Of a stretch of DNA of 64,000 nt, positions 43,253-52,088 are shown piece after piece. Positions within the stretch are counted from its first letter, which is position 1. Each line of letters begins with the position of its first letter. The DNA is from Acetobacteraceae bacterium AT-5844 (lineage in GTDB: Bacteria; Pseudomonadota; Alphaproteobacteria; Acetobacterales; Acetobacteraceae). The notes beneath the pieces were generated by a model. It saw nothing but the letters and a program-made list of their open reading frames with translations, was not told where the DNA came from and made no database searches. The translations under genes and the position numbers were made by a program. The stretch is taken from positions 1-64,000 of the forward strand of contig JH599935.1 of NCBI GenBank assembly GCA_000245075.1, in the 5' to 3' direction.

Positions 43253-44179
43253 ATGCAGGATTTCAATCTGGGTATCGGCCAGGCGGCCGACGCCGTGGTC
43301 AACTACGTCCTTGACCATTTCATGCCGGCTCTGGACATCGTCTCCGCCGTCATTGGTTTTGTCACGGGGGGCATTCAGTCCGCGCTGACGGCGCTGCCGG
43401 CTGTGGTGGTCATTGCGCTCATCGCGCTGCTGGCGCTGTGGCGCGTGAGCTGGAAGTTCGCGCTGTTCGCCGTGGCCTCGCTGTTCCTCATCATGGGCAT
43501 GGGGCTTTGGGACCGCATGATGGAGACCCTCTCCCTCGTGCTCGCCGCCACCGTGGTGGCCATCGTCATCGGCGTGCCGCTGGGCATTGCCATGGCGCGC
43601 AGCAACGCGGTGCAGCTGGTCGTGCGCCCGGTGCTGGACCTGATGCAGACCATGCCGGCCTTCGTGTATCTCATCCCGGCCGCCATGTTCTTTGGCCTGG
43701 GCGCGGTGCCGGGCACCATCGCCACGGTCATTTTCTCCATGCCGCCGGTGGTGCGCCTGACCAATCTCGGCATCCGCCAGGTGCATTCGGAATTCATCGA
43801 GGCAGGCCAGGCCTTTGGCTGCACGCCCGCGCAGCTGCTGGTGAAGGTGCAGATCCCGAACGCGCTGCCCTCCATCATGGCGGGCATCAACCAGACGATC
43901 ATGCTGTCGCTCTCCATGGTGGTCATCGCCTCCATGATCGGCGCGGGCGGCCTGGGTAACACCGTCCTGACGGGCATTCAGCGCCTGGATGTCGGCACTG
44001 GCTTCGAGGGCGGCCTCGCCGTGGTGATCCTCGCCGTGCTGCTGGACCGTCTGACGCAGAGCTTCGGCCAGAAGCAGGCCGCGGGCTTCAGCCTGCGCCA
44101 GCTCTTCGGCCGCCCGGCGGCTGCGCCTGCGGCGGAGACAAAGGCCGGACCGAACGTCCAGCCCGCGACGCACGGCTGA
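43253..44179 (+). CDS. proW: Glycine betaine/proline ABC transporter permease
   Basis: 308-aa inner-membrane permease, about seven helices. The segment VRPVLDLMQTMPAFVYLIPA and the EAA loop EAGQAFGCTPAQLLVKVQIPNALPS (near residue 185, cited by position) are hallmarks of the ProW/OpuAB family. Begins 13 nt after proV. The C-terminal tail is hydrophilic and Ala/Pro-rich. It should form the channel dimer with ProV. Confidence 0.94.
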   Translation: MQDFNLGIGQAADAVVNYVLDHFMPALDIVSAVIGFVTGGIQSALTALPAVVVIALIALLALWRVSWKFALFAVASLFLIMGMGLWDRMMETLSLVLAATVVAIVIGVPLGIAMARSNAVQLVVRPVLDLMQTMPAFVYLIPAAMFFGLGAVPGTIATVIFSMPPVVRLTNLGIRQVHSEFIEAGQAFGCTPAQLLVKVQIPNALPSIMAGINQTIMLSLSMVVIASMIGAGGLGNTVLTGIQRLDVGTGFEGGLAVVILAVLLDRLTQSFGQKQAAGFSLRQLFGRPAAAPAAETKAGPNVQPATHG

Positions 44180-44229
44180 ACTTCGCCTCGATACTGCTCA
44201 CGCAAAGACAATACAAAGAAGGAGTCGTA

Positions 44230-45126
44230 ATGCTTCTGAATAAGCGCGCTTTTCTCGGTCTGTCTGCCGGTCTTCTCGGTGCTTCCAGCCTGGGCCTTTC
44301 CATGCCTGCGCTGGCACAGTCCGGTAAGACCCTGAAGATCGGCTTCGCTCCCTGGGCGGATGCCGAATTCGTCACCAAGCTGGCGGCGAAGCTGCTGGAA
44401 ACCCGCCTGAACACCAAGGTGGAGCTGGTGCAGACCGATGTGGCGCCGCTGTACCAGGGCGTCACGCGCGGCGATGTCGATGCCATGCTGATGGTGTGGC
44501 TGCCGCAGACCCATGCCGACTACTGGAAGCGTGTGGAAGGCAAGGTTGAGGAACTCGGGGTGCTCTACAACGGCGCCAAGCTGGGCTGGGTCGTTCCCGC
44601 CTATGTGCCGGAGAGCGAGGTGGCCTCCATCGCCGATCTGGCGAAGGATGACGTGCGGAGCAAGCTCGGCGGCCGCATCCAGGGCATCGAGCCCGGTGCC
44701 GGCCTGACGCGCCTCTCCCGCGAGGCGGTCGAGAAGTACAAGCTGAACTACACGCTGCAGGAATCCAGCGAGGCGGCGATGCTCACCACCGTGGATCGTG
44801 CGATCCGCGGCAAGCGCTGGATCGTCGCCACGGCGTGGAGCCCGCACTGGATGTTCGGCAAGTATGAGCTGCGCTACCTGCGGGACCCGGAGGGTGCGCT
44901 GGGCGAGGCCGAGGAAGTGAAGGGCATCGCGCGCCCGGGCTTCGGCGCCGAGCATGCCGAGGCCGCGGCGTTCCTGAAGCGCCTGCATCTGCCGCTGAAC
45001 GAACTGGAAAGCGCGATGCTGGACGCGCAGAACACCGACTATGCCAAGGCGGTGGACAAGTACATCGCGGAGCACACCGCCCGGGTGAATTACTGGGTCA
45101 CCGGCGAGGGTCAGGCTCCGGCCTGA
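44230..45126 (+). CDS. proX: Glycine betaine-type ABC transporter substrate-binding protein
   Basis: 298-aa OpuAC-family binding protein with a signal peptide (LNKRAFLGLSAGLLGASSLG..PALAQ). GFAPWADAEF, DAMLMVWLPQTHADYW and ATAWSPHWMFGKYELRYL contain Trp residues in positions typical of the aromatic cage that holds the quaternary ammonium ligand. A GAAGGAG lies upstream of the ATG. Betaine, choline, proline betaine or dimethylated compounds are all possible ligands. Confidence 0.92.
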   Translation: MLLNKRAFLGLSAGLLGASSLGLSMPALAQSGKTLKIGFAPWADAEFVTKLAAKLLETRLNTKVELVQTDVAPLYQGVTRGDVDAMLMVWLPQTHADYWKRVEGKVEELGVLYNGAKLGWVVPAYVPESEVASIADLAKDDVRSKLGGRIQGIEPGAGLTRLSREAVEKYKLNYTLQESSEAAMLTTVDRAIRGKRWIVATAWSPHWMFGKYELRYLRDPEGALGEAEEVKGIARPGFGAEHAEAAAFLKRLHLPLNELESAMLDAQNTDYAKAVDKYIAEHTARVNYWVTGEGQAPA

Positions 45127-45146
45127 GACTCCTCGCGGAGATGAAG

Positions 45147-45177
45147 GCGGCGCCGGGATATCCGGCGCCGCTTTTTT
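45147..45177 (+). terminator. Rho-independent terminator of the betaine operon
   Basis: GCGGCGCCGG (45147-45156) pairs perfectly with CCGGCGCCGC (45162-45171) around GATAT, followed by six T (45172-45177). The strongest textbook terminator in the window; it ends exactly where the convergent oxidoreductase gene stops. Confidence 0.95.
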
Positions 45178-45725
45178 CATGCGTGCATGGCTTCGGCCTG
45201 CCATGCAGCGAGATGGGAAAGGTAGCGCTCGCCCGCTGCCGCCAGCGCCGCATCGTCCAGACGGTCGGCGGAGAAGAGGCTGAAGGGCGCCGACCAGCGC
45301 AAGCCGCAGCGATGCGCCGTGGCCTGCAACGGGCGGAACAATTCTTCCAGGGTGAAGCGGTTCTCACCCCCCGGACCATAGGCGGCCGCATGGTTGCCGG
45401 CGGTGGTCGCCAGCATCAACGGCATGCCCCGCAGCGCTGCCCCTTCCTGCGGCCGCAGGTAGAACATGCGGGTCAACACGGCATCCTGCCACGCCTTCAG
45501 CAGAGGCGGGGTGGAATACCATTGCAGCGGGAATTGCAGGACGAGCCGATCGGCCCGATGCAGCCGCTCGACCTCGGCATCCGTGTCGATAGCAGCGTCC
45601 GGATAGGTGGCCTGCATGTCCACGATATCCGCGCCCGCCAGCCGGGCAGCCGCCCGGCCCAGTGCCGCATTGGCGTGAGAGCGGGCAGGGGCGGGATGAA
45701 ACAGCAGGATCAGGGTGCCGGGCAT
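45177..45725 (-). CDS. Flavodoxin-fold NAD(P)H oxidoreductase (KefF/MdaB-like)
   Basis: 182 aa of the flavodoxin_2 quinone-reductase family. The opener LILLFHPAPARSHANAAL binds FMN/FAD phosphate; QFPLQWYSTPPLLKAWQDAVL and TTAGNHAAAYG are conserved cofactor and substrate loops. Such enzymes reduce quinones or electrophiles with NAD(P)H. Divergent from a LysR gene across a 91-nt gap containing a LysR box, so it is probably the target of that regulator. Confidence 0.88.
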   Translation of the reverse strand: MPGTLILLFHPAPARSHANAALGRAAARLAGADIVDMQATYPDAAIDTDAEVERLHRADRLVLQFPLQWYSTPPLLKAWQDAVLTRMFYLRPQEGAALRGMPLMLATTAGNHAAAYGPGGENRFTLEELFRPLQATAHRCGLRWSAPFSLFSADRLDDAALAAAGERYLSHLAAWQAEAMHA

Positions 45726-45788
45726 GGGGCGAACTCCTTCGTCGTGACGAAGGGAAGATCGGTGCGAAGGGTATTATCCTTCCAACTG

Positions 45789-45809
45789 ATAATACATATA
45801 TTCTATTAT
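45789..45809. promoter_or_regulatory. LysR-type binding box (T-N11-A)
   Basis: ATAAT (45789-45793), 11 nt, ATTAT (45805-45809): a perfect inverted repeat with the T-N11-A geometry of LysR regulator boxes, 7 nt before the lysR-like ATG and in the gap shared with the oxidoreductase gene. AT-rich in an otherwise GC-rich region. Confidence 0.7.
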
Positions 45810-45816
45810 TCATTTC

Positions 45817-46713
45817 ATGAATTTACGAGGCATCGATCTCAACCTTCTCGTGGTGCTCGACGCGCTGCTTGAGGAGGCCCATGTGTCGCGCGCGGCGGAG
45901 AGGCTGGGGCTGTCCCAGCCCGCTGCTTCCAGCGCGCTGGACCGGTGCCGCGCGCTGTTCCGCGACCCGTTGCTGGAGCGAGGGCGCGGCCTCATGCGCC
46001 TTACCCTGAAGGCCGAGGCACTGAGGGCGCCCTTGAGGGCGTGGCTGTCCGATGCAGAAGCAATCCTGGACCCGCCCACGCCCGAGCTCGCGAGGCTGGA
46101 GCAGACGGTGCGGCTCGTAATGGCCGACATGCCCGCAGCCTTCGTCGCGGGACCGCTGCATATGGCGCTGCGATCCTCGGCGCCCCGTCTCAACCTCGTG
46201 GTGCAGCCCTGGCATGGCGCGGCGGCGGCATTGGAGGACCTGGCCCGGGGCGGCAGCGATCTGGCCGTCTCTGTCTTCCCTGACGTGGACGCGGCGTTCC
46301 GGCGCGAGGAACTCTCCCGAGAGCGCTATGCCGTGGTGATGCGGCGCGGGCACCCAGCCGCGGAAGGCTTCGGGCTGGAATCATGGCTGGCCTGGCCGCA
46401 TTTGCTTGTCTCTGGCCGTGGCGAGACCAACAGCCCGCTGGACCGTCAATTGGCGCGGATGGGCAGGGCCCGCCGCGTGGGGCTGGTGGTGCCGAGCTTC
46501 CTGATGGTGTTGCCGCTGGTGCGCGGTTCGGAACTCATCGCCATGTTGCCGGAACGCTGCCTTCCGGAAGAGGAGCGGGACGCCTTCCAGATCTTCCCAC
46601 CGCCAATCCCGGTCGAAGGTTTTCCGCTGCATCTGGCCTGGCATATGCGGCGGGACAGGGACCCCGCTGTGCGCCATGTGGCCGGGCTATTGCGCCAGCA
46701 TCTTGCGGCGTGA
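45817..46713 (+). CDS. LysR-family transcriptional regulator (NodD/LinR-like)
   Basis: 298 aa. HTH in residues 6-65: LNLLVVLDALLEEAHVSRAAERLGLSQPAAS (given by position; key feature is the ALLEE-HVSRAA-LGLSQPA pattern of the NodD-LinR-like subgroup) followed by the effector domain. Divergent from the flavodoxin-fold oxidoreductase and preceded by a LysR box that overlaps its own promoter, fitting autoregulation plus control of that gene. Quinones or aromatic compounds are plausible inducers by analogy. Confidence 0.92.
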   Translation: MNLRGIDLNLLVVLDALLEEAHVSRAAERLGLSQPAASSALDRCRALFRDPLLERGRGLMRLTLKAEALRAPLRAWLSDAEAILDPPTPELARLEQTVRLVMADMPAAFVAGPLHMALRSSAPRLNLVVQPWHGAAAALEDLARGGSDLAVSVFPDVDAAFRREELSRERYAVVMRRGHPAAEGFGLESWLAWPHLLVSGRGETNSPLDRQLARMGRARRVGLVVPSFLMVLPLVRGSELIAMLPERCLPEEERDAFQIFPPPIPVEGFPLHLAWHMRRDRDPAVRHVAGLLRQHLAA

Positions 46714-46716
46714 GGC

Positions 46717-47169
46717 TCAGTCCCCGGTGACGCTGCCGCCGATCTCGCGTGACTGGCCCTGGAACAGCGCCACCACCTCTCCTTCCGGATCGGTGACCCG
46801 CACTTCATAGACGCCGCTGCGGCCCGATTGCGCGGAAAGGCGCGCATGAGCGGTAAGGGTGGTGCCGGCCTTGCCCGGCCGCAGATAGGTGATGCCGCAG
46901 GCCTGCGCCACGGTACGGCGATTGAAGCTGTTGCAGGCAAAGGCGAAGGTGCTGTCGGCCAGGGCGAAGAGGAAGCCGCCATGGCAGGAGCCGTGGCCGT
47001 TCAGCATGCGCGGCTCAATCTCCATGGCGATGACCGCCTCGCCCGGTGCTACGCGGAGCAGCCGCATTCCGAGCCCCTGCGAGGCCGCGTCGTTCCGCCA
47101 CATGGCCTCGGCGGCGGCTTCGGCCAGCGCCTGGGCGTCTGGCATGGTCTGGTCGGTATTCTGGCTCAT
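46717..47169 (-). CDS. paaI: Phenylacetic-acid degradation thioesterase PaaI
   Basis: 150-aa hotdog thioesterase that recovers CoA from dead-end ring-hydroxylated phenylacetyl-CoA. The hotdog helix motif GHGSCHGGFLFALADS contains the catalytic Asp; NSFNRRTVAQACGITYLRP follows. Start ATG at 47169 has GGAGGAA about 8 nt upstream; an upstream in-frame extension is rejected. Divergent from paaX, with a candidate PaaR-type box in between. Confidence 0.92.
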   Translation of the reverse strand: MSQNTDQTMPDAQALAEAAAEAMWRNDAASQGLGMRLLRVAPGEAVIAMEIEPRMLNGHGSCHGGFLFALADSTFAFACNSFNRRTVAQACGITYLRPGKAGTTLTAHARLSAQSGRSGVYEVRVTDPEGEVVALFQGQSREIGGSVTGD

Positions 47170-47200
47170 TCGTCGGGTTCCTCCGACGCGCAGGGTGTCA

Positions 47201-47220
47201 TTCACCGAATGGCCGGTCAA
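47201..47220. promoter_or_regulatory. Imperfect TetR/PaaR-type operator between paaI and paaX
   Basis: TTCACCGAATGGCCGGTCAA. It keeps ACCG and CGGT at the same spacing as the perfect palindrome at 55831-55850 and differs mainly in the left half and centre. It lies in the 119-nt gap shared by the divergent paaI and paaX promoters. Confidence 0.5.
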
Positions 47221-47288
47221 TGAAGGGCTGCCGCTCCTCCGGGCGCTGGCCCCTTCTCAAGCCAAGGGGCTGGGCTAGAAGGACGGTC

Positions 47289-48152
47289 ATGACCGCCACG
47301 CCGCTGCAAGACATCCTGCGCCATGTGAACAATGCCCCGTCCCGCACCTGGTCGGTGGTCATCACGGTGTTCGGGGATGCGGTGGTGCCACGGGGCGGTG
47401 CCATCAGCCTGGCGACGCTGACGGAAATCTTCCAGGGCATGGGCGTGGCGGAAGGCGCGGTGCGAACCGCCATGTCCCGCCTCTCGGCGGATGGCTGGCT
47501 GGAGCGGAGCCGCCAGGGGCGCAACAGCTTCTACCGGTTGGCGGCGAAGGGGGAGGCCACCTTTGCCGAGGCCGCTGCCCGGATCTACGCCCCGCACGCG
47601 GTGGGCGCGGAGGTGCCGCGCTTCCGGCTGGTGCTGGCGGAACGAAGCGAGACGCGCGCGGCGTTGCAGCAGGCCGGTTTCGGGCAGGCGCAGCCGGGGC
47701 TGTGGGTGGCGCCGGCAGATGTGCCCCTGCCGGATGCCGCCGCCGAGGCGATTACCCTGCTGGCTGATGCCGGGCTGGAGGATGCACGGCGCCTGGCCGC
47801 GCAGAGCTGGCCGCTGGAGACGCTGGCCGAGGCCTACCGGCACTTCATTGCCGCCTTCACGCCGCTGGATGCCTGGGTTGCCGAAGGGCATGTGCTGAAG
47901 GGGCTGGACGCGCTGGTGGCGCGGGTGTTGCTGATCCACGAATACCGCCGTGCCGTGCTGCGCCACCCGGCCCTGGCGCCTGAGCTGATGCCGGCGGATT
48001 GGGCGGGCGATGCGGCGCGGAGCCTGTGCGCGCGGCTTTATCGGGCTTTGCTCCCGGCCTCCGAAGCGTGGCTCGATGCCCATGCCACCCGGGCGGAAGG
48101 CCCGCTGCCGCTGGCGGGGAAGGGGCTGGCGGCGCGCTTCAGCGGGGTCTGA
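47289..48152 (+). CDS. paaX: Phenylacetic-acid degradation repressor PaaX
   Basis: 287 aa. Winged-helix start (about 20-85: SVVITVFGDAVVPRGGAIS .. VRTAMSRLSADGWLERSRQG) followed by the PaaX C-terminal domain, including the LLIHEYRRAVLRHPALAPELMP segment near 235. In E. coli PaaX represses the paa genes and is released by phenylacetyl-CoA. ATG at 47289 is chosen; the in-frame extension upstream overlaps paaI. It lies 81 nt upstream of paaA. Confidence 0.93.
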   Translation: MTATPLQDILRHVNNAPSRTWSVVITVFGDAVVPRGGAISLATLTEIFQGMGVAEGAVRTAMSRLSADGWLERSRQGRNSFYRLAAKGEATFAEAAARIYAPHAVGAEVPRFRLVLAERSETRAALQQAGFGQAQPGLWVAPADVPLPDAAAEAITLLADAGLEDARRLAAQSWPLETLAEAYRHFIAAFTPLDAWVAEGHVLKGLDALVARVLLIHEYRRAVLRHPALAPELMPADWAGDAARSLCARLYRALLPASEAWLDAHATRAEGPLPLAGKGLAARFSGV

Positions 48153-48169
48153 AGCGTTACCGATTTTCC

Positions 48170-48197
48170 TTGAGCGGCGAAAAAAATGTTTTATATT
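48170..48197 (+). promoter_or_regulatory. Promoter of the paaABCDE operon
   Basis: TTGAGC (48170-48175), 16-nt spacer with an A tract, TATATT (48192-48197): a good sigma70 promoter about 37 nt before the paaA ATG. GAGGAGG (48221-48227) is the ribosome site. No PaaR-type palindrome is visible right here. Confidence 0.65.
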
Positions 48198-48233
48198 TCC
48201 TCCTAAGGACCAGACGGTTCGAGGAGGACGGCC

Positions 48234-49241
48234 ATGTACACCCAGGCGCTCAACGCCCGTGATGAATCCACCGCCATTCGCCCGGCCGATGAACTGGCGC
48301 ATGAGGAGCACTTCCAGGCTCGTGTCGATGCCGAGGAGCGCATCGAGCCGAACGACTGGATGCCGGCCGCCTATCGCAAAACGCTGATCCGCCAGATTTC
48401 CCAGCACGCGCATTCCGAGATTGTCGGCATGCTGCCGGAAGGCAACTGGATCACCCGCGCGCCCTCCCTCCGCCGCAAGGCCGCGCTGCTGGCCAAGGTG
48501 CAGGATGAATGCGGCCACGGTCTCTATCTTTATGCCGCCGCCGAGACGCTGGGCGTCACCCGTGAGGAGCTGACGGACCAGTTGCTGAGCGGCAAGGCCA
48601 AGTATTCCTCCATCTTCAACTATCCCACCCTGACCTGGGCGGATATCGGCGCCATCGGCTGGCTGGTGGATGGCGCGGCCATCATGAACCAGATCCCGCT
48701 CTGCCGTTGCTCCTATGGCCCGTATGCCCGCGCCATGATTCGCGTGTGCAAGGAGGAGAGCTTCCATCAGCGCCAAGGCTACGAGATCATGCTGACGCTG
48801 TGCCGGGGCTCGGAAGAGCAGAAGGCCATGGCGCAGGATGCGCTGAACCGCTGGTGGTGGCCGTGCCTGATGATGTTTGGCCCGCCGGATGCCGCCAGCC
48901 AGCATTCGGACCAGTCCACCCGCTGGAAGATCAAGCGCTTTTCCAATGACGAGCTGCGGCAGAAATTCGTCGATGCGACGGTGCCGCAGGCGCATTACCT
49001 GGGCCTGACGCTGCCGGACCCGGAGCTGCGCTTCGAGGCTGATGCGGAAGGCGACGGCACCACCGGCCACTGGCGCTACGGCGCCATCGACTGGGACGAA
49101 TTCAAGCAGATCCTGGCCGGCAACGGCCCCTGCAACCGGGACCGCCTGGCGGCCCGCAACAAGGCTCATGATGACGGCGCCTGGGTGCGCGAGGCCGCTC
49201 TGGCATTTGCCGAGAAGCGCCGCGCCCGGCAGGCCGCCTGA
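48234..49241 (+). CDS. paaA: 1,2-phenylacetyl-CoA epoxidase catalytic subunit A
   Basis: 335-aa di-iron oxygenase subunit that inserts oxygen into phenylacetyl-CoA with PaaB, C and E. Ferritin-like di-iron ligands: [15 protein letters not shown] near residue 85-95 and [12 protein letters not shown] (ExxH) near 180, as in E. coli Paa[12 protein letters not shown] is the usual start. Full length, first gene of paaABCDE. Confidence 0.96.
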   Translation: MYTQALNARDESTAIRPADELAHEEHFQARVDAEERIEPNDWMPAAYRKTLIRQISQHAHSEIVGMLPEGNWITRAPSLRRKAALLAKVQDECGHGLYLYAAAETLGVTREELTDQLLSGKAKYSSIFNYPTLTWADIGAIGWLVDGAAIMNQIPLCRCSYGPYARAMIRVCKEESFHQRQGYEIMLTLCRGSEEQKAMAQDALNRWWWPCLMMFGPPDAASQHSDQSTRWKIKRFSNDELRQKFVDATVPQAHYLGLTLPDPELRFEADAEGDGTTGHWRYGAIDWDEFKQILAGNGPCNRDRLAARNKAHDDGAWVREAALAFAEKRRARQAA

Positions 49242-49254
49242 GGAACACCCGCCG

Positions 49255-49542
49255 ATGACCAAGGCCATTACCCCGCTGTGGGAAGTCTTCATTCGCAGCC
49301 GCAATGGGCTGGCCCACAAGCATGTGGGCTCCCTTCATGCCGCCGATGCCACGCTGGCGCTGCAGGCGGCGCGTGATGTCTATACGCGGCGGGGGGAGGG
49401 GCTCTCCATCTGGGTCGTGCCCTCCAACACCATCACGGCCTCCGACCCCGGCGAGAAGGGCATGATGTTCGAGCCCGCCGAGAGCAAGATCTACCGTCAC
49501 CCGACCTTCTACGAGGTGCCCGACGAAGTCGGGCACATGTAA
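49255..49542 (+). CDS. paaB: 1,2-phenylacetyl-CoA epoxidase subunit B
   Basis: 95-aa non-catalytic subunit that bridges PaaAC heterodimers. WEVFIRSRNGLAHKHVGSLHA near the start (residue 8 onward) and the ITASDPGEKGMMFEPAESKIYRHPTFY tail (by position 60-86) are diagnostic. The ATG at 49255 lies 13 nt after the paaA stop. Confidence 0.96.
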   Translation: MTKAITPLWEVFIRSRNGLAHKHVGSLHAADATLALQAARDVYTRRGEGLSIWVVPSNTITASDPGEKGMMFEPAESKIYRHPTFYEVPDEVGHM

Positions 49543-49558
49543 GGCGGAGGCTGGACGA

Positions 49559-50335
49559 ATGGCCACCACCTCGATCCGCGTCTCCGAGACCCCGCTGGTT
49601 CTCTACGCTCTTCGCCGTGCCGATGATGCGCTGGTGATGGGCCACCGCCTCTCCGAATGGTGCGGCCATGCGCCGGCGCTGGAGGAGGACATGGCGCTGG
49701 CCAATATCGGGCTGGACCTGCTGGGGCAGGCGCGCTCCCTTTACGGCTATGCGGCGGAAGTTGAAGCCGCAGGCAATGACGAAGACGATTACGCTTATCT
49801 TCGCGATGCGCCGCAGTACCGCAACCTGCTGCTGGCCGAGCTGCCGAACGGGGATTTCGCCCGTACCATCCTGCGGCAGTTCTTCTATGCCGCTTTCACC
49901 GACCTTTACTGGCGGGCGGTGATGAAGTCATCCGACGCGACGCTCGCGGCCATCGCCGCGAAGTCGGAGAAGGAATCCGCCTACCACCTGCGCCATAGCG
50001 CGGAATGGGTGATTCGCCTGGGCGACGGCACGGAGGAAAGCCATCGCCGCGCCGCCGACGCGGTGGCCTATCTCTGGCCCTATACCGGCGAGATGTTCGA
50101 AGCCGATGCCGCCGAGCAGGAGCTGATCGCCACGGGCGCTGTGGTGGACCCCGCCGCCTTGCGTGAAAGCTGGGACAAGACGGTGAGCGACATCCTGGCG
50201 GAAGCGACGCTGGAAAAGCCCGCCTATGGCTGGATGCAGAAAGGCGGCCGCACGGGCCGCCACAGCGAGCATCTGGGGCATCTGCTGGCGGTGATGCAGT
50301 CCGTCCAGCGAGCCTATCCCGGCGCGACCTGGTGA
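49559..50335 (+). CDS. paaC: 1,2-phenylacetyl-CoA epoxidase subunit C
   Basis: 258-aa ferritin-fold structural partner of PaaA. RRADDALVMGHRLSEWCGHAP, DMALANIGLDLLGQAR and ESAYHLRHSAEWVIRLGDGTEESHRR (positions about 20-60 and 140-165) are conserved. It lacks a full di-iron site in known complexes. Starts 16 nt after paaB; its TGA overlaps the GTG of paaD. Confidence 0.96.
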   Translation: MATTSIRVSETPLVLYALRRADDALVMGHRLSEWCGHAPALEEDMALANIGLDLLGQARSLYGYAAEVEAAGNDEDDYAYLRDAPQYRNLLLAELPNGDFARTILRQFFYAAFTDLYWRAVMKSSDATLAAIAAKSEKESAYHLRHSAEWVIRLGDGTEESHRRAADAVAYLWPYTGEMFEADAAEQELIATGAVVDPAALRESWDKTVSDILAEATLEKPAYGWMQKGGRTGRHSEHLGHLLAVMQSVQRAYPGATW

Positions 50336-50880
50336 ATGCCATGGCCCAGGGCGTGACAGCACGGGTTGTGACAGCACTGGGAAGCCCGCCCGCCGGCGAC
50401 GAGGCGCTGCGGCAAAAGGCGATCGACGCCGCGAGCACGGTGGTGGACCCGGAGATCCCGGTGCTCACCATTGCCGATCTCGGTGTGCTGCGGGATGTGA
50501 CGGTTGAGGGCGGGCATGTCCGCGTGGACATCACCCCCACCTATTCCGGCTGCCCGGCGATGAACATGATCGCGGTGGAAATCGACATCGCCCTCTCCAA
50601 GGCCGGCATCGAGGACAAGGAAATCCGCACCGTCCTGGCCCCGGCCTGGACGACCGATTGGATGAGCGAGGATGGCCGGCGCAAGCTGCGCGAATACGGC
50701 ATCGCGCCGCCGCAACCCGGGAGCGGCCGCCGCGCGCTGTTCGGTAAGGATGTCGTCACCTGCCCGCGCTGCGGGTCGAAGGAGACGCACTTGCTCGCGG
50801 AATTCGGCTCGACCTCCTGCAAGGCGTTGTGGCGCTGCGAGAGCTGCCGCGAGCCCTTCGACTACTTCAAATGCCATTAG
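50332..50880 (+). CDS. paaD: Phenylacetyl-CoA epoxidase assembly protein PaaD
   Basis: 182 aa. DUF59/MIP18 domain (VVDPEIPVLTIADLGVLRDV, near 37) followed by a C-terminal four-Cys zinc-ribbon-like segment (CPRCGS .. CRCESCREPFDYFKCH region, near 145-180). Thought to help insert iron or Fe-S clusters into the epoxidase. GTG at 50332 overlaps the paaC stop (GTGA); an ATG three codons later is an alternative start. Confidence 0.95.
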   Translation: MNAMAQGVTARVVTALGSPPAGDEALRQKAIDAASTVVDPEIPVLTIADLGVLRDVTVEGGHVRVDITPTYSGCPAMNMIAVEIDIALSKAGIEDKEIRTVLAPAWTTDWMSEDGRRKLREYGIAPPQPGSGRRALFGKDVVTCPRCGSKETHLLAEFGSTSCKALWRCESCREPFDYFKCH

Positions 50881-50923
50881 GCGCCCGTAAGAGCCCCTTG
50901 TAAGAACCAGGACGGAAACGCGC

Positions 50924-52018
50924 ATGTCCGCGACAACCACCACGCCGCGCTTCCACCGGTTGCGCATCGCCGACCTGAAGCGGGAGACGCGCGACGCCGT
51001 TTCCATCGCCTTCGATGTGCCGGAGGATATGCGGTCGATCTACGCCTTCGCCCCCGGCCAGTACCTCACGCTGCGCACGACGCTGGAGAATGAGGAAGTC
51101 CGCCGTTCCTACTCCATCTGCTCCGGCCCCGATGACGGAGAGCTGCGCATCGCGGTGAAACAGGTGGATGGCGGCGCGTTCTCCACCTGGGCCAACACCG
51201 CCCTGCACGCCGGCGACGAGCTGGATGTGATGACGCCGACGGGCCGCTTCGGCGTGGCGGCCATGCCGGGCGAGGCGCGCATCCATGTCGGCTTCGCGGC
51301 GGGTTCTGGCATCACGCCCATCCTGTCCATCGTGCGCGGCGTGCTGGCGCGGGAGCCACAGAGCCGGTTCTTCCTGTTCTATGGCAACCGCTCCGGTGCC
51401 GACATGCTGTTCCGCGAGCAGCTGGAGGAGCTGAAGGACCGGTTCCTCGGCCGCCTTTCCATCTTCCATGTGTTATCCAAGGAAGAACAGGACATTCCCA
51501 TCCTGAACGGGAGGCTGGATGGCGAGAAGGTGCGGGTACTGTTGCGCCATATCGTACCCGCCGAGCAGGTGGACCACATCTTCGTCTGCGGCCCCACGGG
51601 GATGAGCGAGGATGTCGAGGCCACTTTGCGGGAGATGGGGGTGCCGGAGGAGCGCGTGCATGTCGAGCGCTTCGTCTCCGCCCAGGGCGGGCGCCCGCAG
51701 CGGAAGCCCGTGCCCACCGCCGCCGAGGTGGAGACCGCCCACCGTACGGCGTCCCTGATCGTCGATGGCAACCGCCGCGAGGTGAAGGTGGCGGAGGGGG
51801 AGGCCATCCTGGATGCCGCCCTCCGCGCCGGGCTGGACCTGCCCTATGCCTGCAAGGGCGGCATGTGCAGCACCTGCCGCGCCAAGGTTGTGGAGGGCTC
51901 GGTGGAGATGGAGGTGAACTACTCGCTGGAGCCCTGGGAGACCAAGGCTGGCTTTGTCCTCACCTGCCAGGCCCACCCGACCAGCGAGCATGTCGTGATC
52001 GATTACGACCAGATGTGA
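50924..52018 (+). CDS. paaE: 1,2-phenylacetyl-CoA epoxidase reductase subunit E
   Basis: 364-aa electron-transfer flavoprotein. FAD-binding RRSYSICSGP near 62, NADPH fold GFAAGSGITPILSI near 125, and a C-terminal plant-type [2Fe-2S] ferredoxin domain with CKGGMCSTC near 310 and LTCQAHP near 345. It passes electrons from NADPH to the PaaA di-iron site. Preceded by a 43-nt gap after paaD. Confidence 0.96.
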   Translation: MSATTTTPRFHRLRIADLKRETRDAVSIAFDVPEDMRSIYAFAPGQYLTLRTTLENEEVRRSYSICSGPDDGELRIAVKQVDGGAFSTWANTALHAGDELDVMTPTGRFGVAAMPGEARIHVGFAAGSGITPILSIVRGVLAREPQSRFFLFYGNRSGADMLFREQLEELKDRFLGRLSIFHVLSKEEQDIPILNGRLDGEKVRVLLRHIVPAEQVDHIFVCGPTGMSEDVEATLREMGVPEERVHVERFVSAQGGRPQRKPVPTAAEVETAHRTASLIVDGNRREVKVAEGEAILDAALRAGLDLPYACKGGMCSTCRAKVVEGSVEMEVNYSLEPWETKAGFVLTCQAHPTSEHVVIDYDQM

Positions 52019-52088
52019 GGCCCCCCTCCGCCGGACGTGAAGCGGGGCGGTAGCTGCGGGGCCGCCCGCCCGCCGCTATGCTCGCCCC

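Noticed and set aside
47217-49319. 700-codon minus-strand frame opposite paaX and paaA
   Set aside because: Shadow frame covering two well-identified genes on the other strand.
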